NCBI GenBank assembly: GCA_011037195.1
Contig: JAAEAF010003565.1
Location: forward strand, 1 to 64,000
DNA length: 64,000 bases
Direction: 5' to 3'
Source of the DNA: Triatoma infestans
Taxonomy: Eukaryota > Arthropoda > Insecta > Hemiptera > Reduviidae
The notes beneath the pieces are model-generated. The model was given only the letters and a program-made list of their open reading frames with translations, had not been told where the DNA came from and searched no databases. Within the stretch, counting starts at the first letter, position 1. Every line of letters begins with the position of its first letter. Position numbers and translations under genes: made by a program. Shown here one piece after another: positions 34,494 through 47,483 of this stretch.

Positions 34494-35124
34494 GATTTAT
34501 TAAAAATAACGTTGTGCGTTACAGCACTAAATTTAATGGAGATTCAAGGGAAATTTCCAGGTTATTTCGGTAACTTATAAATGAAGTTAACTTTAAATAT
34601 TGTTTTCACTACAGCCAAACATAAATAATAAATAGCCTTCCCATAAAATACTTGAAGAAGCCGTATAACAACATTACGTTTGAAAAATACACTTAATTTT
34701 TGTTTACTAAACCTTTTTAATATATTTGCACAGCTCAACAAGTCTTTATAACGAAAATGATAAGGTCTAATGCATTTTTTCACACGCATAGTTTTCAGCC
34801 GTGACGCACGTACTCACTAGACACTTCTTTTATGATTGTTTTGGTGAATTGTATTATGCTTATTACGCAATAAACAACTTAATGTTATTCTAAACTCATT
34901 TACATGCAGTTTAAAACAAAAACAACGTATTACGTTAAAATGATATGCATCTATGCTAAAAGAATTTCCTGTATACCTAATATGACAGTGAACACAAAAT
35001 CATTTTTTAGCTTTTTAGTAAAGCCAATAGATAAAACGTTCAAAAAACTCAAATATTAAATTGTAATAAATTCTATAAAATAATAAAACAATAAATTATG
35101 AATAAAGAATAATAATTTAATTAC
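34494..35124. other. Host intron 3 sequence next to exon 3
   Basis: AT-rich, no motif recognised. Confidence 0.5.
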
Positions 35125-35246
35125 CCGCAATATTTCTTAAATACTGTGTCAAGGTCTCCTTTTGGTTTGGCTTCGTCTATTTCATCTTGTATTACATCAA
35201 AATCAATTATCTCCTTTATACAAGTTTGGAAATCTTGTTTGGCTTG
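35125..35246 (-). CDS. Host gene exon 3: 27-kDa hemolymph glycoprotein family
   Basis: The acceptor TTCTTTACAG is followed by 122 open bases and the donor GTAATTAA (35124 down). It enters in phase 0 and leaves after two codon bases, agreeing with exons 2 and 4. It encodes residues 70-109: QAKQDFQTCIKEIIDF, then ending KPKGDLDTVFKKYC. Cys-78 and Cys-109 fit the disulfide-rich family pattern, and the (P/T)-GDLDTVF-x-KYC segment is the strongest family signature I recognise. The exon stands alone between introns of 19.3 and 23.5 kb that are both filled with transposons. It is too short to be noticed by length; splice sites, phase and family match support it together. Confidence 0.9.
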
Positions 35247-35364
35247 CTGTAAAGAAAAAAAAAAGGATGAATTATAAATTGATTATTAAATAATTGTATC
35301 TGCCAAACAGAAAGCGTTGTTTATTACGTGATTTAATTACTGTTTAGATAAATACTTGTTGTTA

Positions 35365-36453
35365 CTTTTTCTTATAATCGCAAGAGGAAGTATGTATTTG
35401 GTCTGTCAAATTTTCGAAATTTTACTGAAAATTCATTTTTTGAGTTCCAGTTTATTAACAGAAAAAAATCTGGTGTGAAACACTCACACAACTTTCTCTT
35501 ACTCCAGTTCTCAAAATGATAATTGACAAATTTTATAGTTTGTGTACCCAAATTTAATGAAATTCGTCGAAAACTGAAAAAACTGTTCAGTAAAAGCGCA
35601 CTACCGGTTTACTAATTTTCTTGAAACTCGGAATTTCAGCATCTATTTATTTCTAACAAATTATGGTTGGATGATAGAATTGTATAATCAACTAGGATAG
35701 CACTTTGATGAAAATCTAACCCCACCCCTCCCCTAAAAGTGCCCTTAAAAGAATTTTCCCAGATAAATGTTTTAGATAAAAGTTGTAGCTCTTTGCATGT
35801 TTAGTTTATGTACAAAGTTTCAAAAAAATCGTCGGAGCCATTTTTGAGAAAATTGCGAAAAAGTGAATAAATCATTTAGTAAAGTGGTAAAGTAAACGCA
35901 CTTCCGGTTATCCGATTTTTTTCAAACTCGGAATTTCAACAACATATTTAATTCTAATTAACATTATTTAGATGACAGAATTGTCTAATAAACTGAAATA
36001 GCACTTTAGATGAAACCTAACCCCACCCCTCCCCAAAAGTGCCCTTCAGTGCATTTTCCCGGAGAAATGTTTCAAATAAAAGTTGTAGCTCTTTGTATGT
36101 GTGGTTGATGTTTGAGTTTAAAGAAAATCGTCGGAGCCATTTTTGAGAAAATCGCAAAAAAGTAAAAAATCTAGTAAAGTGGTACTTCCGGTTGAGGAAT
36201 TTTGACAGATAACGTAGTGTCAGATCCCACGGTGATACCTAAACGGAATATCAAGTTTCAACTTTCTATGGTTTTTCGTTTTTGGGCTATGCTGTTCACA
36301 TACATACATACACACAGACACACACACAGACCATTTGCTAAAAACCACTTTTTTGGACTCAGGGGACCTCAAAACGTATATTTCCGGTGAAAACTCGATA
36401 TCGAAAATTTGACACGATTACCATACTTCGTCTTACTAGGAGTAAGAGAAAGT
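35365..36453 (+). repeat. MITE-S copy (full span from about 35469)
   Basis: The full element runs from gtgtgaaacactcacac (35471) to agtaagagaaagt (36453), with two internal roughly 300-bp units and a CA-rich block (36300-36330). An inverted partial end precedes it at 35365-35460. The ends share ACTTTCTCTTACTCC as inverted repeat. No protein. Confidence 0.85.
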
Positions 36454-37052
36454 AAAAAACGCAGTAGAGATTGGTATCTCTCTCTCACATGTAGATGTGT
36501 AAAAATCAGATTAAGTTCAAACTTAATAATCCATTTGGAACATCAACTGACCCGAATGATAGAACCAAAATTTTCTCGTGAATAATGTGACGAATATTAT
36601 ACTAAATTTGGTAAAGAAAGTTCAACTTTCACACACAAGTGTGTTACAAACTACTTTCTCCCACTAATGTGTCAAACCAATATTATTCAACTCTAGTCCA
36701 AGATCTAACGGCAATACTCGAGAACAAGATCAAAACAATGTTTTCCTCAAAATCCCAGGTACGGCGGATTTGAGGTTATACCAATGGAACAGGTTATAGG
36801 GAGAGGGCGTACTTAACTTGAATTAAAATGAATTCTCATCCATTTTTCACATTTTTTTTATTCATATATATTAAAAACAAATTTACAGAAAAAAATCTAA
36901 TATTTATAACTCTAGAGAAAAATTCTTTACAACTCTCGCTCAGTAGTGCACGTATGGGCAAATCTGAAACTTGGGTGTATAAATGTGGTGGCCCTTTTCT
37001 TTCTTGTCAAATAAATTACTATTATTTAAAAAACATTTTGCTAGCAAAGTAG
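36454..37052. other. Intron sequence, no recognisable feature
   Basis: AT-rich. One weak CC/AAATAAAAG MITE-like box is not convincing. Confidence 0.45.
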
Positions 37053-37359
37053 TTGTTGTGGGGTTGGTTCGCAGAGCTGGAAAGCATCAGAGACCTTTTC
37101 CGTAGTAGCCTGCTTCATTTTGTGGTATCGACCGGTTTCGGGCGTTCGCCCATCTTCAAAATGCGTTTTTCAGACAGTGTGACAACACACACTAAATTCA
37201 GTTTTACACACTCAGTAAGTGAGAGTGTAAAATTGAATTTGTTCTGTGCAAGTCTGTGTTGTCACACTGTCTGAAAAACGCATTCTGAAGATGGGCGAAC
37301 GCCCGAAACCGGTCGATGACCACAAAATGAAGCAGGCTACCGCAGAAAATGTCTCTGAT
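37053..37359. mobile_element. FB-1 copy B: foldback element with hammerhead-like motifs
   Basis: The longer end is now on the left (ttgttgtggggttggttcgc) and the short end on the right (gtctctgat), so it is inserted opposite to copy A. The arms meet in a spacer near 37200. The plus arm motif (37281-37318) keeps the CUGAAGA core with one U in stem I; the other arm (37123-37163, minus) has its first C changed to U. No clear target duplication. It lies in intron 2 of the host gene. Confidence 0.82.
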
Positions 37360-38390
37360 AATTTTTAGCTACTTTGTCATACCGATCTACTAACAGTTTC
37401 TTCTTATTATTGTACATAATAAAAATAACAATTAAATATGTTTAACAAAATACCAAATTTGAAGAAAATTCCTTTACCGTAATTCTTATGTTACAGATTT
37501 CAGCTTTTTTTTTTTGCGTTTTTCTTGAAAACAATTTCAATAATTTTGAATCCGTAAAAGCGGTTTTTAGAAATTTGATGTGGGCTATGAATGATCGGTA
37601 TAACAACTAAATCAGAAAATCGCAGAAAGTTCAAACTTATCGTTTAAGGTTCTACCCGATGATCGATAAAGTTTTGGTGAAAATATGTCAATTGATAGTA
37701 ACATTTTTATTTCTTTTTTGGGCTTCCTCTAAAAAAACAAAACATTTCCCATCCAAAAAACCAATAAATCATAAAAAAGTTTATACGTAATTATTTTTTT
37801 GTAAGATTTAATAACACCAATTTGAAAATTAAAATTGAGCAATAAATAGAATACAAATGCAATTCTGATGTTCTTACATTTGTGTTTTTTTTTAACTTAT
37901 AACATTTTTAAAATATGTAGTGTTATAACATGTTTCAAAAAGAAAAAAAAAGAAGAATATTACAAAATAAAATAATTGCTTCTATAATTATTAAAAACAA
38001 AACTCTAATAGAAATAAATACTAGAGATAACATATAAAGATATAATGATAAATTATAGTTGCATCATCATTAAATTATCAAAAAAAAACATAAATAATTC
38101 TTTGGGGACATATAATTGACATGAAGTCAGTTATTGGTTAGTAATTACTATCTTATGGTTATTGGTTACTAGTATCGTTATCTTTTACTGTCATTTAAAA
38201 AAATATTTTTAAAATTTACGGAGAGCTTTGGCATTCATTTTACTTTCCACTGTTTGGAATTTACAAAATACAAACATCTCTTGTGAAATATTCACAAGTT
38301 TTTCTCTTATTACAATAATTTAATTGACAAATTTCTTTATTAAAATTGTAATAATTACCAACGAACAGCTAGGTTTGCCATAAAAAAAAT
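37360..38390. other. Intron sequence, no recognisable feature
   Basis: Very AT-rich. Some short boxes near 37500-37690 recall MITE-S. No gene or structure seen. Confidence 0.45.
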
Positions 38391-39225
38391 CTGGTGTGAA
38401 ACACTCACACAACTTTCTCTTACTCCAGTTCTCAAAATGATAATTGACAAATTTTATAGTTTGTGTACCAAATTTAATGAAATTCGTCGAAAACTGAAAA
38501 AACTGTTCAGTAAAAGCGCATTTCCGGTTTACTAATTTTCTTGAAATTTGGAATTTCAGCCATCCATTTATTTCTAACTAATTATGTTTGGATGATAGAA
38601 TTGTATAATCAACTAGGATAGCACTTTAGATGAAAATCTAACCCTACCCCTCCCTTAAAAGTGCCCTTAAAAGAATTTTCCCAGAGAAATGTTTTAGATA
38701 AAAGTTGTAGATCTTTGCATGTTTAGTTTATATACGAAGTTTCATAAAAATCGTCGAGCCATTTTTGAGAAAATTTTGAAAAAGTGAATAAATCATTTAG
38801 TAAAGTGGTAAAGTAAACGCACTTCCGGTTATCCGATTTTTTTCAACCTCGGAATTTCAACAACATATTTAATTCTAATTAACATTATTTAGATGACAGA
38901 ATTGTGAAATAAACTGAAATAGCACTTTAGATGAAAACCTAACCCCACCCCTTCCCCAGAAGTGCCCTTCAGAGCATTTTCCCGGAGAAATGTTTCAAAT
39001 AAAAGTTGTAGCTCTTTGTATGTGTGGTTGATGTTTGGTTTTTAAAGAAAATCGTCGGAGCCATTTTTGAGAAAATCGCAAAAAAGTAAAAAATCTAACT
39101 AGTAAAGTGGTACTTCCGGTTGAGGAATTTTGACAGATAACGTAGTGTCAGATCCCACGGTGATGCCTAAATGAAATATCAAGTTTTAACTTTCTACGGT
39201 TTTTCGTTTTTGAGCTATGCTGTTC

Positions 39226-39265
<40 letters not shown>

Positions 39266-39410
39266 GAACACACACACACAGACCATTTGCTAAAAACCAC
39301 TTTTTTGGACTCAGGAGCCATTTGCTCAAAACGGATATTTCCGGTGAAAACTCGATATCGAAAATTTGACACGATTACAATACTTCCTCTTACTAGGAGT
39401 AAGAGAAAGT
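38391..39410 (+). repeat. MITE-S copy, about 1.02 kb
   Basis: Closest full match to the copy at 35469-36453: same start, two internal units, a (CA)n block at 39236-39282 and the same right end (gtaagagaaagt). The (CA)n gives a spurious Cys/Val frame on the other strand (39148-39660). Confidence 0.87.
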
Positions 39411-39645
39411 AAAAAAGGGTGGGGATTAACGAGGATACACCGTCCTCGTCTGTGTGTGCCAGCCAACTCTGATTCAAACAACAGAAGCTTGTGGCGGTTA
39501 AATTTGAATATAACTGATATCCCCCTCCCCAACATCTTAAAATGAATTTTCCCGGGGAAATATTACAAATAAAAGTAATATTTAGGTGTCTACGATAGTA
39601 TACGTAATTTAAAGAAAATCTTTTGGAGCATTTTAGAAAAAAAAG
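39411..39645 (+). repeat. Partial MITE-S unit between two full copies
   Basis: From 39520 it holds the CC-rich, GAATTTTCCC and AAAATC(G/T)T-GGAGC boxes of one internal unit, joined directly to the next copy. Confidence 0.6.
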
Positions 39646-40636
39646 TCTAGTGTGAAACACTCACACAACTTTCTCTTACTCCAGTTCTCAAAATTATAAT
39701 TAACAAATTTATAGTTTGTGTACCAAGTTTAATGAAATTCGTCGAAAGTTGAAAAAAACTGTCCAGTAAATTGCGCACTTCAAGTTTACTAATTTTCTTG
39801 AAACTCGGAATTTTGGCCATCTATTTATTTCTAATTACTTTTGTTAGGATGATAGAATTGATAATCAATTATGATAGCACATTAGAGAAAAACAACCCTA
39901 CCCGGCTTCCAAAAGTGCCCTTAAATGAATTTTCCCAGAGAAATATTTTAAATAAAAGGGTAGAGCTTCGTATGTTAGTTCATATAGGAAGTTTCAAGAA
40001 AATGATCGGAGACATTTTTGAGTAAATCGTGAAAAAGTGAAAAAAATCATTTAGTAAAGTGGTAATGTAAACGCACTTCCGGCCATCCGATTTCTTTCAA
40101 ACTCGGATTTCAACAACATATTTAATTCTAATTAATATTATTTAGATGATGGAATTGTTTAATAAATTGAAATAGCATTTTAGATGAAAACCTAACCCCA
40201 CCCCTTCCTCATAACTGCCCTTAAATGAATTTTCCCAGGGAAACATTTCAAATAAAAGTCGTAGCTCTTTTTATGTGTAGTTGATATACCAAGTTTAAAG
40301 AAAATCTTCGGAGCCATTTTTGAGAAAATCGCAAAAACGTAAAAAAAAAACTTGTAAACTGGTAGGTACTTCCGGTTGAGGAATTTTGACAGATAACGCA
40401 CCGTCAGATCCATTGTCCTACCTAAACGTAATATAAAGAATCAACTTTCTACGGTTTTTCGTTTTTGAGCTATGCTGTTCACACACACACACTCACACAT
40501 ATACACAAACAGACCATTTGCTAAAAAAAACTTTTTTTGACTCAGGGGACCTCAAAACGGATATTTCAGGTGAAAACTCGATATCGAAAATTTGACACGA
40601 TTACAATACTTCCTCTTACCAGGAGTAAGAGAAAGT
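39646..40636 (+). repeat. MITE-S copy, about 0.99 kb
   Basis: Full span from gtgtgaaacactcac to gtaagagaaagt, more diverged than the copy before it. The two follow head to tail with a partial unit between. Confidence 0.85.
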
Positions 40637-42649
40637 AAAAAAGCTGCCTGTTTTATAATAATTAAAAAATATGAGAAAGTAATAAAATCAATTGGATTCA
40701 ATCTTAACCTGACGTTAGAAATAAATGCATTTTGTCTCACCGTCGTCAGCAATAATTCCCCCACTAACTAGATTATTATGTAGCTGTAATAACTTGTTTA
40801 TAAAAATTTCATGCGTCATCATAATTTCTAAATATCTTTATCTCTAATGTTTATAATCATTATGAAATGCTAGCCGCATGGTTTTCTTTTCAGTTATTGC
40901 TGGCAGAAGAATTAATGTTACAATTTTCGAAATTCGTGTTTGAACAATTTAATTAACAGCCTATTAACTGGAAACACTCCAAAACAGACTTTAAAAATAA
41001 AATGAAGTACAATTAGTGAACTTATCTGAAAACAAAAATTATGCTTGTGTGTGAACTCATTTTATAACAAATTATGCTTATTTGTGTTATGGAGTGTTTC
41101 CACGTAATAGGTTATATATGTTTTTAAATATTCTATTTTTGTAATTATTATGCCTTGTTAAAGACAATAAATATATTTGTCGAAATGTTCACAAAATTGT
41201 CACAATTCTCTACAATCATACAATTCTACTATTACTACTCAGGGGATGCGTCGTCAAAACAAATTTTTTCTCGCTGAAAAAATTCAACTTCGAAAATTTG
41301 ACAGAAGCGCATATAGCAATTAGTGATAATAAAAAGAATATTCTAAAAAAAAAAAAAAAAATATTAGTCTTATTTGACCATAAAAATATAATAAATATAT
41401 AAATAAATTAATAAACTTAAAAATTCCTGGAAATTTCTTTAAAAACTAGTACATGCGGACTTTCCGCTGGGGAATTTTGTAAAAAATATGTATATAATTA
41501 AATTTTTTTGCAATTTGGAAATGAAGCTATTATTTTAATGATAACATTGAAGCATTTTATACCTTAACGTAAGAGGGAAGTGGATAATTGAAAAATTTCA
41601 TATTTCCTGCAAAGTTATATTCAATTTTGAATAATAATTAGCTAAAAGAGCGTTTGGAGTTAGTCTTTTTACTTTCTCTTTCTCCTGTTGACAGAAAGTA
41701 TTACGATTGTACGCGTAATACTTGGTGAGCGCGTCCGTGTGTGAAGAAAATATTTCAAAAATGAAAAAAATCGCAGCAAGCTCAAAACTTATTATAACCA
41801 CTGCAACTGACACAAAAAAAAGATGTCGGGAAAAATCCATAAACTGGAAGTGCAACCGGATTTTCTTCAAACTTCTTATAAAATACTGACAACACTTTAT
41901 TTCTAAAAGTGGGGCTGCTGCACAACTATATTGCTATTGCGAACACCACCTTTCTGATCAGTATAACAGCTTTCTGATATAACAATAACATTAATAATTA
42001 TATGAAATAAAATACAATATTTTTTAAAACTGTCAAGCTGGTAAGTATAGGTTAAATTAACTTTAAATGCAATAAATGAAAGGTTATAGATACAATAATT
42101 TTAGCCAAAGGTCATAGATATGAGAGTTTAAAATTCCTAGAGAATACAATAGTATAGATTCTGCCAGAGTAGTCAGCAGTCAGATGTGATGGTTCTATTC
42201 CGACCTCGTCAAAAAACTTACGAGTAAGATTTGGAATCGTACCTCTTGACCCAAAATTCCCTTTCACCGTACTCCTGAGAAACTTTTCTTAATAGAAACC
42301 ATTTATTTCTTATAAATATTTTCTTTCTTCCAGCGTACTTTATCAGCCTAATCCATATCATTACTTTCATATCGAATGGTTGATAGGATCTAAGATCCAG
42401 GTTACTTTATTATTCATGTGAAAGGCAATAAAGTCGGCATACCTAGTTGTGGAGCCCTCTTCATTAGTAGCGAAAACCTAATATGAACATATATATATAG
42501 GTATCAGTTCCGAAATAAAATTGATTTTAAATAGTTCTGATAAAATTTGTGGCATTAAATTTCAAATATTATTGGCGCTCTCTTCTAGAGTACACCGTAA
42601 TCACTTCTACTCTACATTTATGTCAGTAATAATAATAAATAATAAAATA
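40637..42649. other. Intron sequence with MITE-S remnants
   Basis: 41225-41320 (plus) and 41660-41885 (minus, ending actttctctttctcc) are eroded MITE-S ends. The rest is featureless. Confidence 0.5.
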
Positions 42650-42799
42650 AGCCTTTATTCATTTCCTGGATTTATGACCTTAGTACAAAAATGGTAAATT
42701 ATATTTTCTATTACTTCAATGAAATAAAATAAAATATAAATTACATTACAAATCTTTACAAATAATTAAATAAAAAAATAAAAAAAGTCAATTCTTTGT

Positions 42800-45640
42800 T
42801 TCCATTAACATTTCTTGGAATTAGGCCCATTTCTGGGCAAAGGCCTCTCCCATTTTATTCCAATCTTCGCGACATCTTGCATAATCTTGCTATTTTGGCA
42901 TAATTACTTCCTGTCACTTGAGTTATCTCGTCCCTCTCTCTGCGAATCTGTCTTCCTTTCTTCCTCTTCCGGTTCGCCGGGCACCACTGTACAGACTTTG
43001 GTCCTCCTGTCACCTTCTAACCTAGAAATATGACCTGCCCAGTTCCACTTGAGTTTTTTAGCTGCTACTATCAGATCCGTAAGCAGTGTCTTCCTTCCTG
43101 ATTTCTGTAGCTTGAATCTTATCTTTCTTCCTTACATTCAACATACTCCTCTCCATCGCTCTTTGAGTGTATACAGCTGACGCTCATTCTTTTTAGTAAG
43201 CGACCAAGTCTGGGCTCTGTAGAGGAGACACGGAAATACACATGCGTCAAACTCCCGCTTGTTAATACTTACATTTAATGGAGCTTTAAAAATATGTTCT
43301 AGAGACCAGTATTTCTTCCAACCAATGGAGATTCTTCTGTTTATTTCTTGCGTGGTCCTGTTTTTGAATGATATGGTTTGCCCCAAATACACTGCTTCCG
43401 TTACCCACTCAATTTTTTCATCATTCAATGTAATAATACTTTCAGCAACATTGGTCATAAGTTTGGTCTTTTTAACATTGATATTCAGCCCAGCTTCAGA
43501 GAATGTATCATTAGGTCTTGTATCATACCAATTCTTCTACAAATGTGGCAAACAAAATAAAGTCGTCAGCAAACCTTAAATTATTTAATTTCCTTCCATT
43601 TACTGTTATACCTCTATCTTCCCTGTTCAACCTCCTGAACACCTGTTCCAGCAGTGCGTTAAAAATATTGGACGACAGGGGATCTGTCGTACCCCTCTGT
43701 CTGGGTCTTACCCCTCTCTCCATACTGAATCCTGCTCCAGTTCTATCCATCTTCACTTGTAACTGCACATGGGAATATATATACTTCAATAGTCTAATAT
43801 ACTTAGAATGCACTCCTTGCTTAGACAGAACTTCATACATATAGTTATGGTTTACCTTGTCAAATGCTTTTTAAAAATCTATCAGTGCTAAGTATATAGT
43901 GACCCCATATTCCCTGACTTTTTCTAACATCGGGTTTATTGCTTGCAGATGGTCGATTGTGGAAAATCTGTTACGGAAACCCGCTTGTTCTGTTGGTTTG
44001 TTTTCATTTAATGTCCTATTTAGCCGATTTTTCAAAACCATCATGAACAATTTGTACAAGTTGGATAATAGACTAATCGGTCTAAAACTGTTTAGGTCTT
44101 GTGTGCCTTTTTTCTTCGGGATTAGGATTATATTGTTTTTTTTCCACTGTTCTGGAGTTATTTCTTCTTCCAATATCTTATTAAATAAGATAGTTAGAGG
44201 TTTGACGATACTAGAAGTCGCTGCTTTGATTACCTCGTTCGTTAGATTGTCCTCGTCTGGATTATCCTTTTTTAATTTTCTAATGCCTAGCAGTACTTCC
44301 TCTTACATGATTTCTTCTACCACTTCGTTTCCTCCCTCTTTAAGCTCTATCTCTAAATGGATTGTTCTACAATTTTCCGAGTACAGATTCTTGAAAAAGG
44401 GAAGTTGCTTCATTAATAATAGCACTTCTTTCACATATTTGTTTTTCTCCTTTGTTTTTAATACTGGGAATCCACTTTTGGTTAGTAAATAACATCTTGT
44501 TTACTTTTTTTGTTGAGTTTGTGGATTCTAAAATTCTTTCTATTACTGCATTATTAAAATTCTGAATGTCTTGTCTAATATGTGTTCTGGTTAGTTTGCA
44601 AATTTGATTTGTCTCAATTTTTTCTTTTAGACTTTTCTTTTTTCATTTCTCATTTTTTTCTCTTCTTTGGATTAATTTCTTTGTTTCTTCAGATAATTTC
44701 GAGTTTTTAGTTGTATTTTCCGGAAGAGCATTTACAGTTGTTTTTAATATATTTTCTACTCTGTTATATAATGATTGCATATCCTTGAAATGTGTACAAT
44801 ATTTTAATTCAGAATATTTAGATAACTGTAATTTTATATTCTCTTCATCAACGTTTCTCTGAATATCGACTAAGTTTTTCCTTGGAGGCGGAATGGATTT
44901 AGTTATGTTTAACTTACAGACGACCGGTTTGTGATCAGAATGAAATTCAAAGTTTATCAGAACTTTATAGCTAGAAATAATGCTTTTATTGCTAGTGAGA
45001 ATAAAATCTATTTCTTTTATATTTGCCGTCCGGTGATTGCCAGGTCCATCTTCTTCCACTCTTCTCTTAAAATATGAATTCACTATTCTTAACCTTTGCT
45101 GCTGACAGAAACGTAGCATTACCTATACTCTTTCATTTCTTCTTCCTATCCCATAGGGTCCCATTGCCTGTATCTCTTCTTTCTGTCCACTTCCCACTAT
45201 ATTATTAAAATCTCCAACTATTATTAGTTTGCTGTGTAATTTCCTCTTCGCTTCCGCAACTGTTTCCTCTAATTTGTCATAAAAATGTTCTATTTCTTCT
45301 TGCGATGAAGCGGATGTGGGAGCATACACTTGGATTAAATTTATTATTCTTCGCCTTGCAAAGTTCACATTTAACATAGCAATTCTGTCAGAAATTGCTT
45401 TAAAGTATTGAATTTTTCCTTTCAAATTTGTCTTAACTAGAAATCCAACTCCATTTACCCCTTGTTTCCCACCATAATAATAGAGCATATAACCACTTTT
45501 CCTAATAATAATATTTTCGTCAACTTTCTTATGTCAATACCAGTTTTTTCTAATGCATTTTCAAGTTCCACTAATCGATCCTCTGCTAGCAATGTTCTCA
45601 CGTTATAAGTGTCTACACAAATGTTTGAAGTGCTTTGCTG
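42800..45640 (-). pseudogene. RTE ORF2: endonuclease and reverse transcriptase, multiply broken
   Basis: Endonuclease: TYNVRTLLAEDRLVELE (45610 down), GVNGVGFLVK, LIQVYAPTSASSQEEIEHFY, IIVGDFNNIVGSG and GPYGIGRRNERV; then FILTSNKSIISS and HSDHKPVVCKL. RT: NNIILIPKKKGTQDLNSFRP, EQAGFRNRFSTIDHLQAI, LALIDF, FSMERGVRPRQRGTTDPLS, active site LRFADDFILFA, VYLGQTISFKNR and a C-terminus with MGEAFAQKW-like sequence near 42840. The set is diagnostic of RTE. At least six frame interruptions. Confidence 0.9.
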
Positions 45641-45874
45641 TTTTTGTGTTTGGGAGGATATGGTCTGACACTCCCTTGGTGACCAACCTTTCTGGGAGGT
45701 TGTTTTCTTTGTTTCATTTGAATCGTTCCTAAAACTGCAAATGTCTTGTTGCCGTCGTGTGAGCCTAATTCCATTTAATTCCTATTTTCCTTCATTTGCT
45801 GAGTTTCTGTTTGAATAAACAGAGCTTGTACTGCTTTCCGAGTTAGTACGTTCCCTGAAAAAGGTGCTTATATA

Positions 45875-46789
45875 CGAGGTGTGTAAATTAAGTAATGAGA
45901 CTGATTTTCTAGTGTTCGATCTGGCAACACTGGAGTCGCGGCGCATACGTGGTAGGGCAAGTAAACATCTGATACACGTCCAGTGCAAATTTGAAAATGC
46001 TAGAGTTGTTGCACTGTTCGTAGTGACTTTTTTTTGTGAGCAAGGTTTTTTCAGTGCATTTTAAAAATGAGTGACATCAATTACGAGCAACGTTGTGCTA
46101 TCAGGTTTTGCTTCAGACTTGGGCACAGTGCAACGGAAACGTTTGAAAAACTGTGCCAGGCCTATGGAGACAATGTTTTGTCGAGAGCACAGGTTTTTAG
46201 GTGGTTTAAGTCGTTTGCAGAAGGAAGGGAATCAATTGAAGACGAGCCTCGCAGCGGAAGGCCTTCATCTTCAAGAACCGACGAAAATGTTGGCAGAATC
46301 CGCGATCTCGTGCGTTCAGATCGTCGTTTGACAGTCCGAATGATCGGCGAAGAGTTGAATTTGATTCACACAACCGTTCATCAAATTTTGACTAATGAAT
46401 TGGGGATGAGAAAAATTTGTGCAAAAATGGTTCCGAAAAATCTTTCACATTAATGAGTATTTGGCCAGTAATAACATTCCTGTGGCTCCTCAGCCTCCTT
46501 ATTCACCCGACTTGAGTCAATATGACTTTTTTTGGTTCCCCAAATTGAAAAATTACCTCAAGGGACGTCATTTTGGAACATTGGAGAATATTCAAACAGC
46601 CGTAACCGACCAACTGAAGTCTATTCCAGTATCCGAGTTCCAGCACTGCTATGACGAATGGAAGAATCGTCTTCAGCGTTGTGTGGCTTCCCAAGGTAGT
46701 TACTTTGAAGGGGACAATGTTGAATTGTAATTTTATTTGAATAAAAAAAAGATAAAAAATCAGTCTCATTACTTAATTTACACACCTCG
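45875..46789 (+). mobile_element. Mariner element with intact ends and an internal deletion
   Basis: Terminal inverted repeats of about 34 bp (CGAGGTGTGTAAATTAAGTA... from the left, the same from the right) abut the TA duplication at 45873-45874 and 46790-46791. The 915 bp span is shorter than the usual roughly 1.3 kb because the transposase middle is missing. It sits in the last codons of RTE ORF1. The two ends match nearly perfectly, so it is not very old and could still be moved by a transposase supplied elsewhere. Confidence 0.92.
46067..46729 (+). pseudogene. Mariner transposase with catalytic middle deleted
   Basis: The N-terminal half starts [19 protein letters not shown] and includes both helix-turn-helix regions ([34 protein letters not shown]) up to [11 protein letters not shown] frame change and a gap of roughly 140 expected residues follow. 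The C-terminal piece has YLASNNIPVAPQPPYSPDLS, QYDFFWFPKLK (third acidic residue of DD34D) and the usual end. The first two catalytic Asp are absent, so it cannot catalyse transposition. Confidence 0.92.
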
Positions 46790-46791
46790 TA

Positions 46792-47483
46792 CTTTGCAGC
46801 GGATGATGGGGTCGCTTTTTCTTTTAACTTTTTTACTTTACTTTTTTCTGCTTCAACTTTGTTCGCCTTACCTCTTTTTGGTGTATCACTGAAGGCTCTT
46901 CTTCTTCTTTTGCCAGTACTTTCTCTTTCATCCCTTACTATCAATTTATCACAGACTAGAATCGCAAATTCACCATTCTTCCTTTCCTCCATCATCTGAT
47001 CTTGTAGTTCCTTTCTTTTGGCACATCCGGTGAAAAATCTTCAGTTATATAAACATCCGGATCTTTTAAGTACCTTTTATTTTTTTAAATCATGATCTTC
47101 TTTCTGAATGTTGTTATTCCTACTAGTATCGGCCTAATTCTGTCTTCTATTTTCTTTCCAATCATTCTTAAAAAATCTATTTCTTCCTCTTTTATATCCA
47201 CCTTAATCTTATTTTTTATAAATTTCAATACTTGCCTCTCTAGTTCGAAATATTTGCTATTCCCCTCTTCCTCTAAACCATGTATTATTATATTTCTTTT
47301 TCGTATCTCTCTGTCGAAATATACATCTTTTCTTACACACGAATCAATTTTTGCTATACTTTCGTTCCAATTTTTCTCCAAATCCTCTAACTTTGTCTTT
47401 ATTACATCAATATTTTTGTTTAAATCATTTTTAATATCATTGCTGAAGTCAGTTAATAATTGTTTCATTTTTAATTCATCCAT
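46792..47483 (-). pseudogene. RTE ORF1: coiled-coil RNA-binding protein
   Basis: Starts MDELKMKQLLTDFSND at 47483. Residues to about 60 are Lys/Asn/Glu-rich with heptad-like spacing (coiled coil), then REIRKRNIIIHGLEEEG and RPILVGITTF, an RRM-like segment seen in LINE ORF1 proteins. After a shift near 47085 the basic tail follows (GEFAILVCDKLIVRDE, KRRRRAFSDTPKRGK), ending at the mariner junction; the last codons and stop are on the other side (45765-45870). Confidence 0.78.

Noticed and set aside
39148..39660. 170-codon minus-strand frame with a Cys/Val run
   Set aside because: It runs through a MITE-S copy and its CA repeat; the same sequence in other MITE-S copies is not open.
43899..44492. 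197-codon plus-strand frame
   Set aside because: Antisense of RTE reverse transcriptase; no motif of its own.
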